Of a DNA stretch of 64,000 nucleotides, positions 54,620-64,000 are shown in pieces. The notes below the pieces were generated by a model. That model searched no databases. It saw only the letters and a program-made list of their open reading frames with translations, and was not told the origin of the DNA. This DNA is from Paguma larvata (lineage: Eukaryota; Chordata; Mammalia; Carnivora; Viverridae): contig CM057841.1 in the NCBI GenBank assembly GCA_030068075.1, positions 2,664,565 to 2,728,564 of the forward strand, read 5' to 3'. Each line of letters starts with the position of its first letter. Position 1 is the stretch's first letter. The position numbers were made by a program, and so were the translations under genes.

Positions 54620-55130
54620 GAGAAGAACATTCTGGTCCAGCTCGGGCACTCATCCCGGGGAGGCCGGCGCGGATGTAGGGCGAGCGCAGCGCGCTGATTG
54701 GTCACCAAGGTGAGCCCCACAGGGGGATGGGGAGGGGTTTGCAAGGCGGGCCACCGGGGAGGTGGCCTCACAGGCACTGTGCATGTAATTTCGTCCCGCA
54801 CCCGGGACGGCAGGGGAGAGGGGAGTGGGCTACAGCAAGGGGAGCGTGTACAAGAGACATTACAGGTGCAGATCAGTAAAGCCGAACGTGCCCTAAATGC
54901 AAACTGCTGCGAGCACCGAAAGACGGGATGCGCTTTCCCGCTGCCGCCACTGGGGGGCGCGCTGAGCCAGATCATCCGGCAACGCGGAGGCGCCGCCTCG
55001 GCGACCACGTCCTTTTCCGGCCAACAGGGGGCGAGCACGAGCCAGGCCAGCATCTCCAGGCTGCGCAGGCGCGCCTTTAGTGCAGGGTCCTGGGTTCGAA
55101 AGCCCCTGCACCCCAGGCCAGCCACTGGGT
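54620..55130. promoter_or_regulatory. CpG-rich promoter-like segment with CCAAT box
   Basis: CpG-dense sequence containing an inverted CCAAT box (GATTGG, 54696-54701) and a consensus plus-strand donor CCAAG|GTGAGC at 54709/54710. A 7-bp stem hairpin is at 55081-55110. No coding exon is recognised in or near it. Confidence 0.4.
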
Positions 55131-55499
55131 ACCTCTAATATCTACCTTTGGGCTTCATTTTCTCCATTTATAAAACCAACCAATCACTGTTAAGTGATGG
55201 ATACGTGTTAGTCCCCTGGTCAGGCCCCCAGGCGACCACAGGACCTCCAGTCCCCAAACTGATGCTCTTCGGATGCTCTTAGGATGCCCTAGCGAAGGAG
55301 ACAAAACCCAAAGTATTCCTGCAAATAATTGGGGAAACGAATAGGAGCTCTGGCTTGATTTGTTTTGTTCTGTTTTGTCCTCAGCTCCTGTAGCTGTGAG
55401 TTTCCAAAAGGGAGAATGTATGTTCCAGCATCTCCCCAATCTGTTTTCTTGTTCTCTACGTTGTTTTGTTGTGTTTTGTTTTTAAAGTTTATTTTGAGA

Positions 55500-55644
55500 G
55501 AGGCTGGCTGGGTGGCTCAGTTGGTTGAGCGTCCAGGACTCTTTATTTCCGCCCAGGTCATGATCCCAAGGTCGTGGGATTGAGAGCCCCACATCAGCCT
55601 CCACACTAAGCGCAGAACCTGCTTGGGATTCTCTCCCTCTCTCC

Positions 55645-55685
<41 letters not shown>

Positions 55686-55740
55686 CCTTTCCACTGCTTG
55701 CATACTTTCTCTTTCTAAAAAAAATTTTGTTATAAAATTT
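55500..55740 (+). mobile_element. CAN SINE, diverged, CT-expanded
   Basis: GGCTGGCTGGGTGGCTCAGT head. A reversed tail fragment (AAAGTTTATTTTGAGAGAG) immediately precedes it. Confidence 0.88.
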
Positions 55741-55804
55741 TAAATAAAAATGGTTTGTAAAATATGAAAATTGACAGGGGTCTCTCCCACCCACGCATTT
55801 CTCG

Positions 55805-55900
55805 GCTCCCGGCCAGGCCCCGCCCCGCGGCCAGGCCCCGCCCTCCTCTATAAAGGTCAGCCTTGCAGCTGCCACTCAACGCGTCTCCTGCTGCTGGGAT
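55805..55900 (+). promoter_or_regulatory. GC-box plus TATA promoter-like segment
   Basis: Two GC boxes (55818-55826, 55836-55843) sit in a tandem duplication starting GGCCAGGCCCCGCCC, followed by TATAAAGG at 55849-55856. Initiation would fall near 55880. I recognise no gene downstream, so this may be a non-coding RNA promoter or a fragment of a retrocopy. Confidence 0.4.
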
Positions 55901-56152
55901 TTGAAGCACGATTTTCCCCTATTACTACACGCCTTAGCCTCCACCTTTTAAATTATTTTTCGTTTGTTGTTTCCTCTTTTTAATTCGGCAGTGTGTCCCG
56001 CATGTCTGGCCCAAGCAAAAAGAGCTTCCTCACTTTTTTGCGTAGCAGCTACCTACCATTGCAACGTGTGTATGGATCAGAATTTTTAAATTTAGTCCCT
56101 TATTGACAGATTGGTTCTAAGATTCTTCTTTGTTTAAGAAATCTCTATATCT

Positions 56153-56398
56153 GGGGCGCCCGGGTGTCTCAGTCGGTTAAGCATCCAACTTGAGCTCAGG
56201 TCATGATCTCACAGCTCATGAGTTTGAACCCTGCATCAGGCCGTGTGCTGACAGCTCAGAGCCTGGAGCCTGCTTTGGATTCTGTGTCTCCCTCTCTCTC
56301 TGCCCCTCCCCTGCTCATGCTCTGTTTCTCTCTCTCTCTCTCTCTCTCCCTCTCTCAAAAATAAACAGTAAAAAAATTAAAAATTAAAAAAAAAAAAG
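56153..56398 (+). mobile_element. CAN SINE
   Basis: AAGAAATCT on both flanks. Confidence 0.94.
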
Positions 56399-56482
56399 AA
56401 ATCTACCCAAGGTGAGGCTCGAACTTACAACTCAAAGATCAAGAAGTTTCATGCTTCACTGACTGAGCCAGCCAGGCTCCCC
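56399..56482 (-). mobile_element. Short tRNA-Lys SINE
   Basis: Ends GAGCCAGCCAGGCTCCCC. Confidence 0.8.
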
Positions 56483-57058
56483 AACAGATTTGTTTCTACT
56501 GTTTTGCTACCCCACACAACGCTGCCGTTAATATCTTTGTGCTCACTTAATTCTGTAGATGTGCTGTTGCATCTGCAGAGTAATTAGCAAGAAATGGCTA
56601 AAATGGCAAATGCCTTTGTAATTTTAATTGCCAACTGGCCACCTCGGAGTCTTGCCATGTTGCACAGCCAACATCTGTGTCTGAGCAGCTCTGTTTCTCC
56701 ACTGCTTTTCCAATTCCAGAATGGGTTTATGTCCATGAACTATTTGTTCCTATCCTTGGCCCCCTGGGTTTGCACGTTTCCCAATATTTAACCATCTGCT
56801 TTGGGGGGCAGCCATCTCTGTTCACAGGACACCGGTTTAAAAGGCTGACATCTTGTCTCATTTCACGCATACTCCCTCTCGCTGTAACACCATGAAATTC
56901 AAATGTTTAGGATCCCCGTTTAGGAGAGGTACAAAACGAGGAACTATCTTCTGTGTGAACTTGTGTGAACGTATCTTTTGTGTGGCGTGATGGTTGTGTT
57001 ATCTTACTTGTAATAAGTTCTCTTTGGGAGATAATATAATATTACTCTATTATCATTG

Positions 57059-57210
57059 TAAGTGTTACTATTATTATTCTAGTAATACGTATTACTATTA
57101 TCACTTAAAATAAGTATGGGTATTATTCCTCCTAAGTGTTGCTATTTTTCTAGTAAACAGATAACTGTTATCACCAGTGCTTTTATTATCATTTAGAATG
57201 ATAAACATTA
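57059..57210. repeat. AT-rich degenerate duplication
   Basis: Two related stretches starting TAAGTGTTACTATT and TAAGTGTTGCTATT, about 75 bp apart, both with ATTATTATTAC-like runs. Confidence 0.4.
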
Positions 57211-57214
57211 CTAT

Positions 57215-58150
57215 TATTTTCTGACTTCCAAGCTCATGGACCTGCAGGACGACTCCGCCCTGCCCTCCTTCTCAGGCCCCAAGGAGAGTTCACACTCCTC
57301 TGCAGACTCAACTCTGAGGTTGGCAAGAATGGTGGTTTTCCTAGATTTCTTTGAGTGCTCTCTACGGTACAAGGAGTACTGTTGGCTGACCAAGAATTGT
57401 AGGAGGGCCCCCCCAACCCCGTCCGCCATGACCTTGAGCAAATGGCTTGACTTCTCTGGGTTCTCAAATATCCCACCACTGAGCTCGAGAGAGAGGAATA
57501 CAGGAAAGAATGTGCCTCGGGCACAGCTACCTAGCAGTGTCCTTGTGACTCAAAGCTTCCCCCCTGGACCTGCTGTATCGGGCTCCTTGACTCACTGGTC
57601 CTTCTGTCCGCCCACTCAGCCAGCTCTCTGCAGGCCAGCGCCTAAGCTAAAAGACACCGGGGATGGGTCTGAGTCACACTGTGCCCCGAGAAGCTCTCAG
57701 TCTTGAGTGGAAGGCAGCCACAGCCCAGGCAGTGGATGACAAGGCACAGACCTCCCTACAAAATGGAACGGTGATTGCAAGTCTTCCTCACGATTTAGGT
57801 TTATTTCTAGTTTTCACGGCCCTCTCCCTACACCCCCCCCTCCGCCGTGCACCCAGAAGGCTCCCCTGTCCACTAGCTCAGCTGACAGCTGGGACCCCAC
57901 AGCCTCTCTGTGTGCCCATCTGCAAAGTCACTACTACTACCACAGCACTGTAGATAGGAGAATCGTTTATTGAGTTCCAATGGACTCATGATTAAAAAAA
58001 AAAAAAAAAAAAACCCTTAGGATAATTTTCCTTCGTGCCTCATTAAATATTGATCACAGATGCAGCACCCCGGGAAGACACCTTCGACTAATCCAGGCCG
58101 GTTCTCTGCTCTCAGGGAGCTTCTGTTTCAGAGATCAGGTTCCTATGTAT
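57215..58150. other. Unassigned segment
   Basis: A 156-codon + ORF (57236-57706) overlaps two minus ORFs. A MIR-like trace (GACCTTGAGCAAATGGCTTG) at about 57430 lies inside it. No domain; probably non-coding. Confidence 0.4.
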
Positions 58151-58155
58151 TTACT

Positions 58156-58330
58156 TTTTTTAATTTTTAAATTATTTATTTATGAGAGAGAGAAAGAGAT
58201 AGAATCCAAAGCAGGCTCCAGGCTCCCAGCTGTCAGCACAGAGCTTGATGCGGGACCTCACAGACCTCGAGATCATGACCTGAGCCGAAGCTGGAAGCTC
58301 AACGAACTGAGCCCCCCCCCCCCCGCCAGG
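58156..58330 (-). mobile_element. CAN SINE
   Basis: GGTTCCT on both sides; the head is eroded by a C-run. Confidence 0.88.
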
Positions 58331-58449
58331 GCTCCATCCGGTTCCTGTTTATGAAGCTTCAGCCCTACCCCCGGGCCCCCCACTTCATCCTCAGCCTCAG
58401 GAAGGTCTCCTCAGAATTAGCACCTGTCACCACTCACCGTCCTAATATT

Positions 58450-58800
58450 TTTTTTCCCTAGTGATGAAAACTTTTAAGGTTTACTGTCTTAGCAATTTCC
58501 AGATTCACAGCAGAGTACTGTTACCTAGCGTCCCCGTGCTGTAACCACGTCCCCAGGACTGACTTATTTCGTAGCCGGGAGTTTGTACCTCTTAACCCCT
58601 AACCCCCTTCTCCCATGCCCAACCCGCACCCCATAACCACGAGTCTGTTCTCTGTATTGGCGAGTTTGGGGTTTTTGTTCCTTTTAAAAAAAAATTTTTT
58701 TACATGCCGCATATAAGCGAGATCATATGATATTTGTCTTTCTCTGTCTTATTTTACTTAGCATGATGCCCCGCGTCGCTCAGAACCGACCCGTATCCCG
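58450..58800 (-). mobile_element. Old L1 3' region
   Basis: CATAACCACGAGTCTGTTCTC and TATAAGCGAGATCATATGAT. Confidence 0.7.
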
Positions 58801-59609
58801 CTCATGCAAATGCTAGAGGAAGCTTCTCCAGCGTCCACCCACACACATATTGCCGGCTTGTCTTTCCAGGCTTTGAAGCGGGGACCCACGTGGAACCCCA
58901 GAGCTGGCATGAAGATTATTCTATCTTTATCCCAAAGTGAAAACAGCTGAGCTGCCGAAGACGCAGCAAGAAATCTTGGTCCAACTTCCCTGCCCTCCCC
59001 ACCCCCCCCAAAAAAAAAAACAAAAAACGACGGCACTTAACCCCCCTCCGAGAGAGCTTCCTGCAAAGTCAGCAGCCCAGACAGACTAGCGGGTCCATTT
59101 TCCTTAGCATCAAAAAGCCCGAAGGAACCTTCCAATCTCTCCCATTGAAGCCCTAACATCCCTCCTTTTGTTACGTTGATATGTATAAACTTTTCTCCAG
59201 GGCCTTCCTCCAGTTTACGGGAAGGTCCCTCATGCACGTGCAAATAAACCTGTCTTTTCTCCTGTTAATCTGGCCATTGTCAGTTAATTTCCTGGCCCCC
59301 AACCCCAGGACTGAGGCTGGAAGAGGAAAGTTTTGCCTCCGGGCGTTTTCTCCAGAACACCTTCCTTCCGTAACTTCCCCAGAGGAAGGGAGTTGCCCCC
59401 AGGCTGGACCGCCCCCCCCCCCCAGCGGACCTGCTTCCTTCCCAGCTTTTGCAAGTTCTGAACCTCTTGAGGAAGGGCCCCAACTATGAAGAAATTTTAT
59501 CTCCCTTTCTTGCTGTTGTTAGGACCTGGAAAGTGATATGTGTTGAACAAGGTTTGTCATCACAAGAATCTTTAGGAATATCCAGCAAACCGTACGAGAC
59601 TCTTTTCTG
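58801..59609. other. Unassigned segment
   Basis: Short ORFs on both strands without motifs. No repeat recognised apart from C- and A-runs. Confidence 0.35.
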
Positions 59610-59823
59610 TTAATTTTTTTAATGTTCATTCATTTTTGAGAGAGAGAGAGAGAGAGAGACTGCGTGTGCCTGCGCGCACCTGGGTGGGGCAGGGGCATAG
59701 AGAGAGGGAGACATAGAATCTGAAGCAGCCAGAGCCCGCTGTGGGGCTTAAACTCACGAACCATGAGATCATGACCTGAGCTGAATTCGGACGCTTCACC
59801 AACTGAGCCACCCAGAAGTGCCC
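59610..59823 (-). mobile_element. CAN SINE
   Basis: ACGAGACTC on both sides. Confidence 0.92.
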
Positions 59824-60045
59824 CACGAGACTCCTAAATAGAGAATAAACTGAGGGTTGCTGGAGGGGAGGTGGGTGGGGGAATGGGCTAAATGGGTGAT
59901 GGGGCATTAAGGAGGGCACCTGTTGGGATGAACACTGGGAATTATATGTAAGTGATGAATCACTAAATTCTACTCCTGAAATTATTATTACACTATATGT
60001 TAACTAACGTGGATTCGAATAAAGTTAAAAAAAAAAAAAAGGGAG
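59824..60045 (+). mobile_element. L1 3' terminus
   Basis: TAAATTCTACTCCTGAAATT and CTATATGTTAACTAACGTGG, A14 tail. Confidence 0.88.
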
Positions 60046-60126
60046 GGGGGGATATCCTGTAAAAGCACTCTCTGGAAACCTACACACAGTCCCGCCTGTC
60101 AAATCCTCAAGAGACAGACAGGCGAG

Positions 60127-60335
60127 GGGCGCCTGGGTGGCTCAGTCGGTAGAGAGGCCGACTTCAGCTCAGGTCATGATCTCACGGTCTGTGAGTTCGA
60201 GCCCCGAGTCGGGCTCTGTGCTGACGGCTCAGAGCCTGGAGCCCGCTTCCGATTCTGTATCTTCCTCTCTCTCTGCCCCTCCCCTGCTCACACTCTGTCT
60301 CTATGTCTTTCAAAAATAAAAACGTTAAAAAAAAA
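60127..60335 (+). mobile_element. Full-length felid CAN SINE
   Basis: AGACAGGC on both flanks. Confidence 0.95.
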
Positions 60336-60482
60336 AAAGACAGGCCATTTCTGCCCCATCTCACGCGCCCTCCGGTTCCGCAGTAATCCCCGTGGTGAAC
60401 AGATCTACCGCTGCAAAGACACCCTCATAAAAGTGCGCCTCAGATAGACTCCCACTCGTTGGAACATCCCTGTACTAAAAAC

Positions 60483-60580
60483 TCACGCCTGGCTGGCTCA
60501 GTCGGCAGAGCGTGTGGCTCGAGATCGCCGGGTCGTGAGTTTGAGCCCCACGCGCGGTGTACAGCTTGCTTAAGACAATA
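60483..60580 (+). mobile_element. Short tRNA-Lys SINE
   Basis: CACGCCTGGCTGGCTCAGTC head; CpG-rich, so relatively undecayed. Confidence 0.85.
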
Positions 60581-60645
60581 ATGGTAAGCGAGACTTTATT
60601 CAGGACGAATGACTAGGGATTGTAAGGAAGGAAAAATAGTTCTTG

Positions 60646-60845
60646 GGGTGCCTGGGTGGCTCAATCAGTCAAGCATCTGACTCTGGGTCAGGTTATGATC
60701 TCACAGTTCACGAGTTTCAGCCCTGCATGGGGCTCTGTGCTGACAGCTCAGAGCCTGGAACCTGCTTCCGATTGTGTGTCTCCCTCTCCCTCTGCCCCTC
60801 CCCTGCTCATGCTGTCTCTCTCTCAAAAATAAATAAAAACATTAA
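60646..60845 (+). mobile_element. CAN SINE
   Basis: GGGGTGCCTGGGTGGCTCAA head. Confidence 0.94.
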
Positions 60846-60856
60846 AAAATACTTTA

Positions 60857-61071
60857 AAAATTTTTTTTAATGTTTATTTATTTTTGAGACAGAGAGAGAC
60901 AGAGCATGAGTGGGGGAGGGGCAGAGGGAGAGCGAGACACAGAATCCGAAGCAGGCTCCAGGCTCTGAGCTGTCAGCACAGAGCCCGACGTGGGGCTCGA
61001 ACTCACAGACCGTGAGATCATGACCTGAGCTGAAGTTGGATGCTTAACCCACTGAGCCACCCAGGCGCCCC
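60857..61071 (-). mobile_element. CAN SINE
   Basis: AAAAATACTTT on both flanks. Forms an inverted pair with the SINE just before it. Confidence 0.95.
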
Positions 61072-61265
61072 CAAAAATACTTTTTTTGAAAAATAATAAT
61101 TCTCTAGAACCTTCTAGGTTCCTGCCTGAGACACTCTAATGCTCCCTCCCGTTAATAAAAATATTAATAGGAACAACGAATGTAATTATGTACATACATG
61201 TGTCTGGGAGCCCGACAGACATGACAGACGCAGAGGAGTGACTAGAGCCAGAAGCTTTCATACAT

Positions 61266-61463
61266 TTTATTTTTAATTTTTTTAACGTTTATTTGTTTTT
61301 GAGAGAGAGAGAAAGCACAGGGAGGGGCAAGGAAAGAGGGGGACACAGAATATGAAAGCAGGCTCTGCGCTGACAGCACGATGCAGGGCTCGAACTCACC
61401 AACCCTGAGATCATGACCTGAGCCGACGTCATATGCTTAACCTCCTGAGCCACCCAGGCCCCC
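61266..61463 (-). mobile_element. CAN SINE, partly deleted
   Basis: TTTAACGTTTATTTGTTTTTG tail, GAGCCACCCAGGCCCCCC head. Confidence 0.92.
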
Positions 61464-61464
61464 C

Positions 61465-62150
61465 ATCCAATGGTAGTTTCTCACGGACCTTTAATTCAAA
61501 ATAAACCACATGCCCAAGTGGCATATTCCAGGGTGCTGCGTTCCGAAGCCCTACGGGTCCTGACAGTTACCACAGTAAGGAAGGCAGGGAGCAGAGTGAG
61601 GGGCTCCGCGGGGGGAAGATTACCGAGAGCGGGCAGGGATCCCTACTCAACCGGCCTCACAGGCTTCTTGCTGAAGGCAGGTGGGGGGAACGGACATCCT
61701 AGGTGGAGGGTGAGAAACTTGATCAGATATTAGGGGTCATCAGATAGCAAGGGTAGGGGTGACAGCCGGATTCTTCGCTAAGACAGGCTGGGCAGGCCCA
61801 AGACAGGCCAGGGCCAAGGTCAAGGCCTAGTTAAGAGGGCTCCCCTAGGTAGCCTGACCACAGTTCGGTCAAGGAGAGAGCCTTGGTCAGGACGTCCCCT
61901 GGAAGCATGTACGTCGATGGCTTTTCTCCTCAGAACCCATGATCCCAGTCTAATCAGGACCAAAACCCAAATCCCAATGGAAGCATTTTCTACAAAATCT
62001 GACTGTTATGCCTCAAAGCGGTCATTAGCATCAAAGATAAGTAAAGTCTGAGAAAACCCTCACAGCCAAGTGGAGCCTAAAAACCTTGAGGAGAAATGCA
62101 ATGTGTTCTCCTGAATGGGAGCCCGTTGCCTAGGGTGAGAAACAAAACCC
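61465..62150. other. Unassigned segment, possible old interspersed repeat
   Basis: ACCCTCACAGCCAAGTGGAGC and GAGAAATGCAATGTGTTCTC look like an ancient retroelement end. No exon recognised. Confidence 0.4.
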
Positions 62151-62151
62151 A

Positions 62152-62340
62152 GCGGCGCCCGGGCGGCTCAGTCAGTTAAGCGGCCGACTTCGGCTCAGGA
62201 CATGATCCCAAGGTCTGTGGGTTCGAGCCCCGCGTCAGGCTCTGTGCTGACAGCTCGGAGCCTGGAGCCTGCTTCAGATTCTGTGTCTCCCTCTCTCTTT
62301 GCTCATCCCCTGTCTTCGTCTCTGAAAAATAATAAACATT
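62152..62340 (+). mobile_element. CAN SINE
   Basis: GCGGCGCCCGGGCGGCTCAG head. Confidence 0.94.
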
Positions 62341-62579
62341 AGGGGCGCCTTGGTGGCTCAGTCGGTTAAGCGGCTGACTTCAGCTCAGGTCATGATCTCT
62401 TGGTCTGTGAGTTCGAGCCCCGTGTCGGGCTCTGTGCTGACGGCTCAGAGCCTGGAGCCTGCTTCGGATTCTGTGTCTCCCTCTCTCTCTGCCCTTCCCT
62501 TGCTCACTCTCTGTCTCTATGTCTCTCAAAAATAAAATAAAAACGCTAAAAAAAAATTTTTTTTTTAAATAAAATAAAA
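62341..62579 (+). mobile_element. CAN SINE nested in the tail of the preceding copy
   Basis: AATAATAAACATT at 62328-62340 recurs at 62580-62592. Confidence 0.95.
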
Positions 62580-62619
62580 AAATAATAAACATTTAAAAAA
62601 AATTTTTTTTTTAATTTTT

Positions 62620-63915
62620 TCCCAAGACGTCCAAGGCCTCCCGGGTCTGGCCTGTCTCCCTTTGCCCCTCATGTGCAACACCTCGAGCAGAGAGAGGATT
62701 TAAGATCCACCCAAGCCCCTATTCTAGGAAACTTGTGCCCCATCCTCCTTCATTCATTCAGTCACCAAATTCAGGAAGATTTGGAGCTACGACTATCTTC
62801 TAGGTGCCGAGGGTGCAGGGCAAACAGAAGAGCCGTTTTTCATTGTTGTCTGGGGAGAAAAGCAACAAAGGAACGGTCAAAGGCCAAAGCCAAACATAAG
62901 GAAGCTGGTTTTCGTCACCTTGGAGCCCACCCCAGGTCTGACCAGCGGTGGGAGCATCCGGGCAGGGTGGCTTTGCCGGGGAAGATTTAGGAAGGAATGG
63001 ACGAGACAGCAGGTGATTACCTGTTGGGATGGCTTTTGTCTCCCCTTCGGGAGGCCTCGGCCAGCTGAGCAGGAATCATTGCTGTCTTCAGTTTCAGGAC
63101 TGTCTCTCCCCTAAAATTGTGGAGACCAAGCATGGGGCGGTCGGGGATCTGTGTCAGGCCTTGTCACAGGACGGGGGAGTCACCTGGGCATGTGGAGAAG
63201 AGTGGTTGTTTGCAGAAAGCCTTTTCCTGGAACACAAAAGGAGCCATCTGTGCTTTTAGGACAGGTCAAGCCCAACATGGGGAGAGAAAACCAGAAACCT
63301 ACAGGGCATCAGACCCTCCTGAGGGAATTTAGGAGAAATAAAGCAGTGTGAGGCGACGGGGTGGGGCAGCAGGACGTTCTAGTAAAGGGATGTGTTGGGG
63401 GGGGGGTCTGAAGGGTGGGAGACCTGCAGCCCAGTGAGGGCACAGAGGTGCTCTGAGGCAGCCGCAGCCTAGAAGACCCCAACCCACATGCAGAGTGTCA
63501 TTGAGCTCCAGGGACCTTGAGTGACCTTGGAGGTTGGACCCCAAACCGAAGACTCTTTTGACCAATGATCAAAGGCTACTCATTCTAGCCAATTCACTCA
63601 ACCCGGAGGGCAGGATGGCCGGGAACCCCCCTCCCCCAAGTCTAGCACCAGAAATGGCTGGTTTCCTACTGAGTAAACTCTTTGTGGGCCTACCTCCACG
63701 TGCCTGGGAATGTAACAGACCTAAGTTGTGGGGTTCTGTCTGTTCTTTAACCTGGGCATCTTTTAGTCTTCGATGGCGACTTTGGGGTCGCGAGGTGCAC
63801 CCCACGCAGGCTTCACACTACACATGTTGAGTGTCCTTCCGTGAGCACACCTGGGAGACAGAAACCCAACATATCAAGGCAAAAGCCAGCACAGAACTGG
63901 CAAAGATGCGTCAGA
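62620..63915. other. Unassigned segment
   Basis: An ancient repeat trace at 62750-62830 (CTTCTAGGTGCCGAGGGTGC). The remainder holds only short overlapping ORFs without motifs. Confidence 0.35.
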
Positions 63916-63917
63916 GA

Positions 63918-64000
63918 GGCACCTGGCTGGCTCGGCGGGTGGAGCACGTGACTCTGGGCCTCGGGGTCTTGAGTTCAAGACCCCAGTCCCCACATTGGGC
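63918..64000 (+). mobile_element. Short tRNA-Lys SINE cut by the window edge
   Basis: GAGGCACCTGGCTGGCTCGG head, running to the end of the window. Confidence 0.85.

Larger units (their letters stand above)
56000..56650 (-). mobile_element. Old L1 fragment, split by SINEs
   Basis: GTGCTGTTGCATCTGCAGAG and TTTTAATTGCCAACTGGCC. Confidence 0.45.

Noticed and set aside
55081..55125. GGGTTCGAAAGCC resembling a tRNA B box
   Set aside because: No acceptor or anticodon stem can be drawn; only a 7-bp hairpin with a 16-nt loop exists.
57236..57706. 156-codon plus-strand ORF
   Set aside because: Contains a MIR-like trace and competes with two minus-strand ORFs; no domain or splice evidence.
1..64000. 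Bacterial-type systems (CRISPR, operons, toxin-antitoxin, phage)
   Set aside because: The sequence is mammalian. The tandem motifs are microsatellites and SINE arrays, with no spacer-repeat architecture.

Overview
The window is nuclear DNA of a carnivoran mammal, most likely a cat-family species. About one hundred tRNA-Lys-derived SINEs are present on both strands. Most have the felid form of the CAN SINE: a head reading GGGGCGCCTGGGTGGCTCAG, a body with GGCTCTGTGCTGACAGCTC, a CT-rich stretch and an AATAAA/A-rich tail. Shorter tRNA-type SINEs, 3'-truncated LINE-1 copies of several ages, and older MIR, L2 and hAT-Charlie-like remnants fill most of the rest. There are no bacterial-type operons, no CRISPR array and no complete mobile element with intact coding capacity. 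Repeat family names come from recognising the sequences by eye, and boundaries are approximate.

Two spliced protein-coding genes can be supported, both PRD-like homeobox genes. The first (+ strand, three exons, 2262-10138) is DPRX: the exons join in phase into 202 residues with a K50 homeodomain and a DPRX-type C-terminus. The second (- strand, at least five exons, 38119-27869) encodes a K50 homeodomain followed by an ARGFX-like C-terminal block. Its linkage to DPRX makes it a probable PARGFX, the ancestral-locus relative of ARGFX that humans lack. Its first exon is not certain. The two genes are convergent, with about 17 kb between stop codons. They belong to the eutherian ETCHbox group (CRX-derived by tandem duplication), known to act in cleavage-stage embryos. 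Both reading frames look intact.

Layout. 1-2.2 kb: MIR, MER5A-like and L1 remnants. 2.2-10.5 kb: DPRX, with large SINE/L1/L2-filled introns. 10.5-27.4 kb: mostly repeats, a three-copy CT-rich minisatellite (17.9-18.3 kb), a CpG-rich block (20.4-21.2 kb) and an L1 inverted repeat (25.5-27.2 kb). 27.4-38.1 kb: the PARGFX-like gene. 38-54 kb: repeats with two weak candidate upstream exons of that gene. 54.6-55.9 kb: a CpG-rich segment with a CCAAT box and a strong donor, then a GC-box/TATA promoter-like segment with no recognised gene. 56-64 kb: repeats and unassigned sequence.

The items most worth checking are the intact DPRX and PARGFX-like pair, the full 5' structure of the PARGFX-like gene, the unassigned promoter-like segments, and unusual retrotransposition scars: a pure A-tract between direct repeats, and a 24-bp SINE stub between 15-bp direct repeats.
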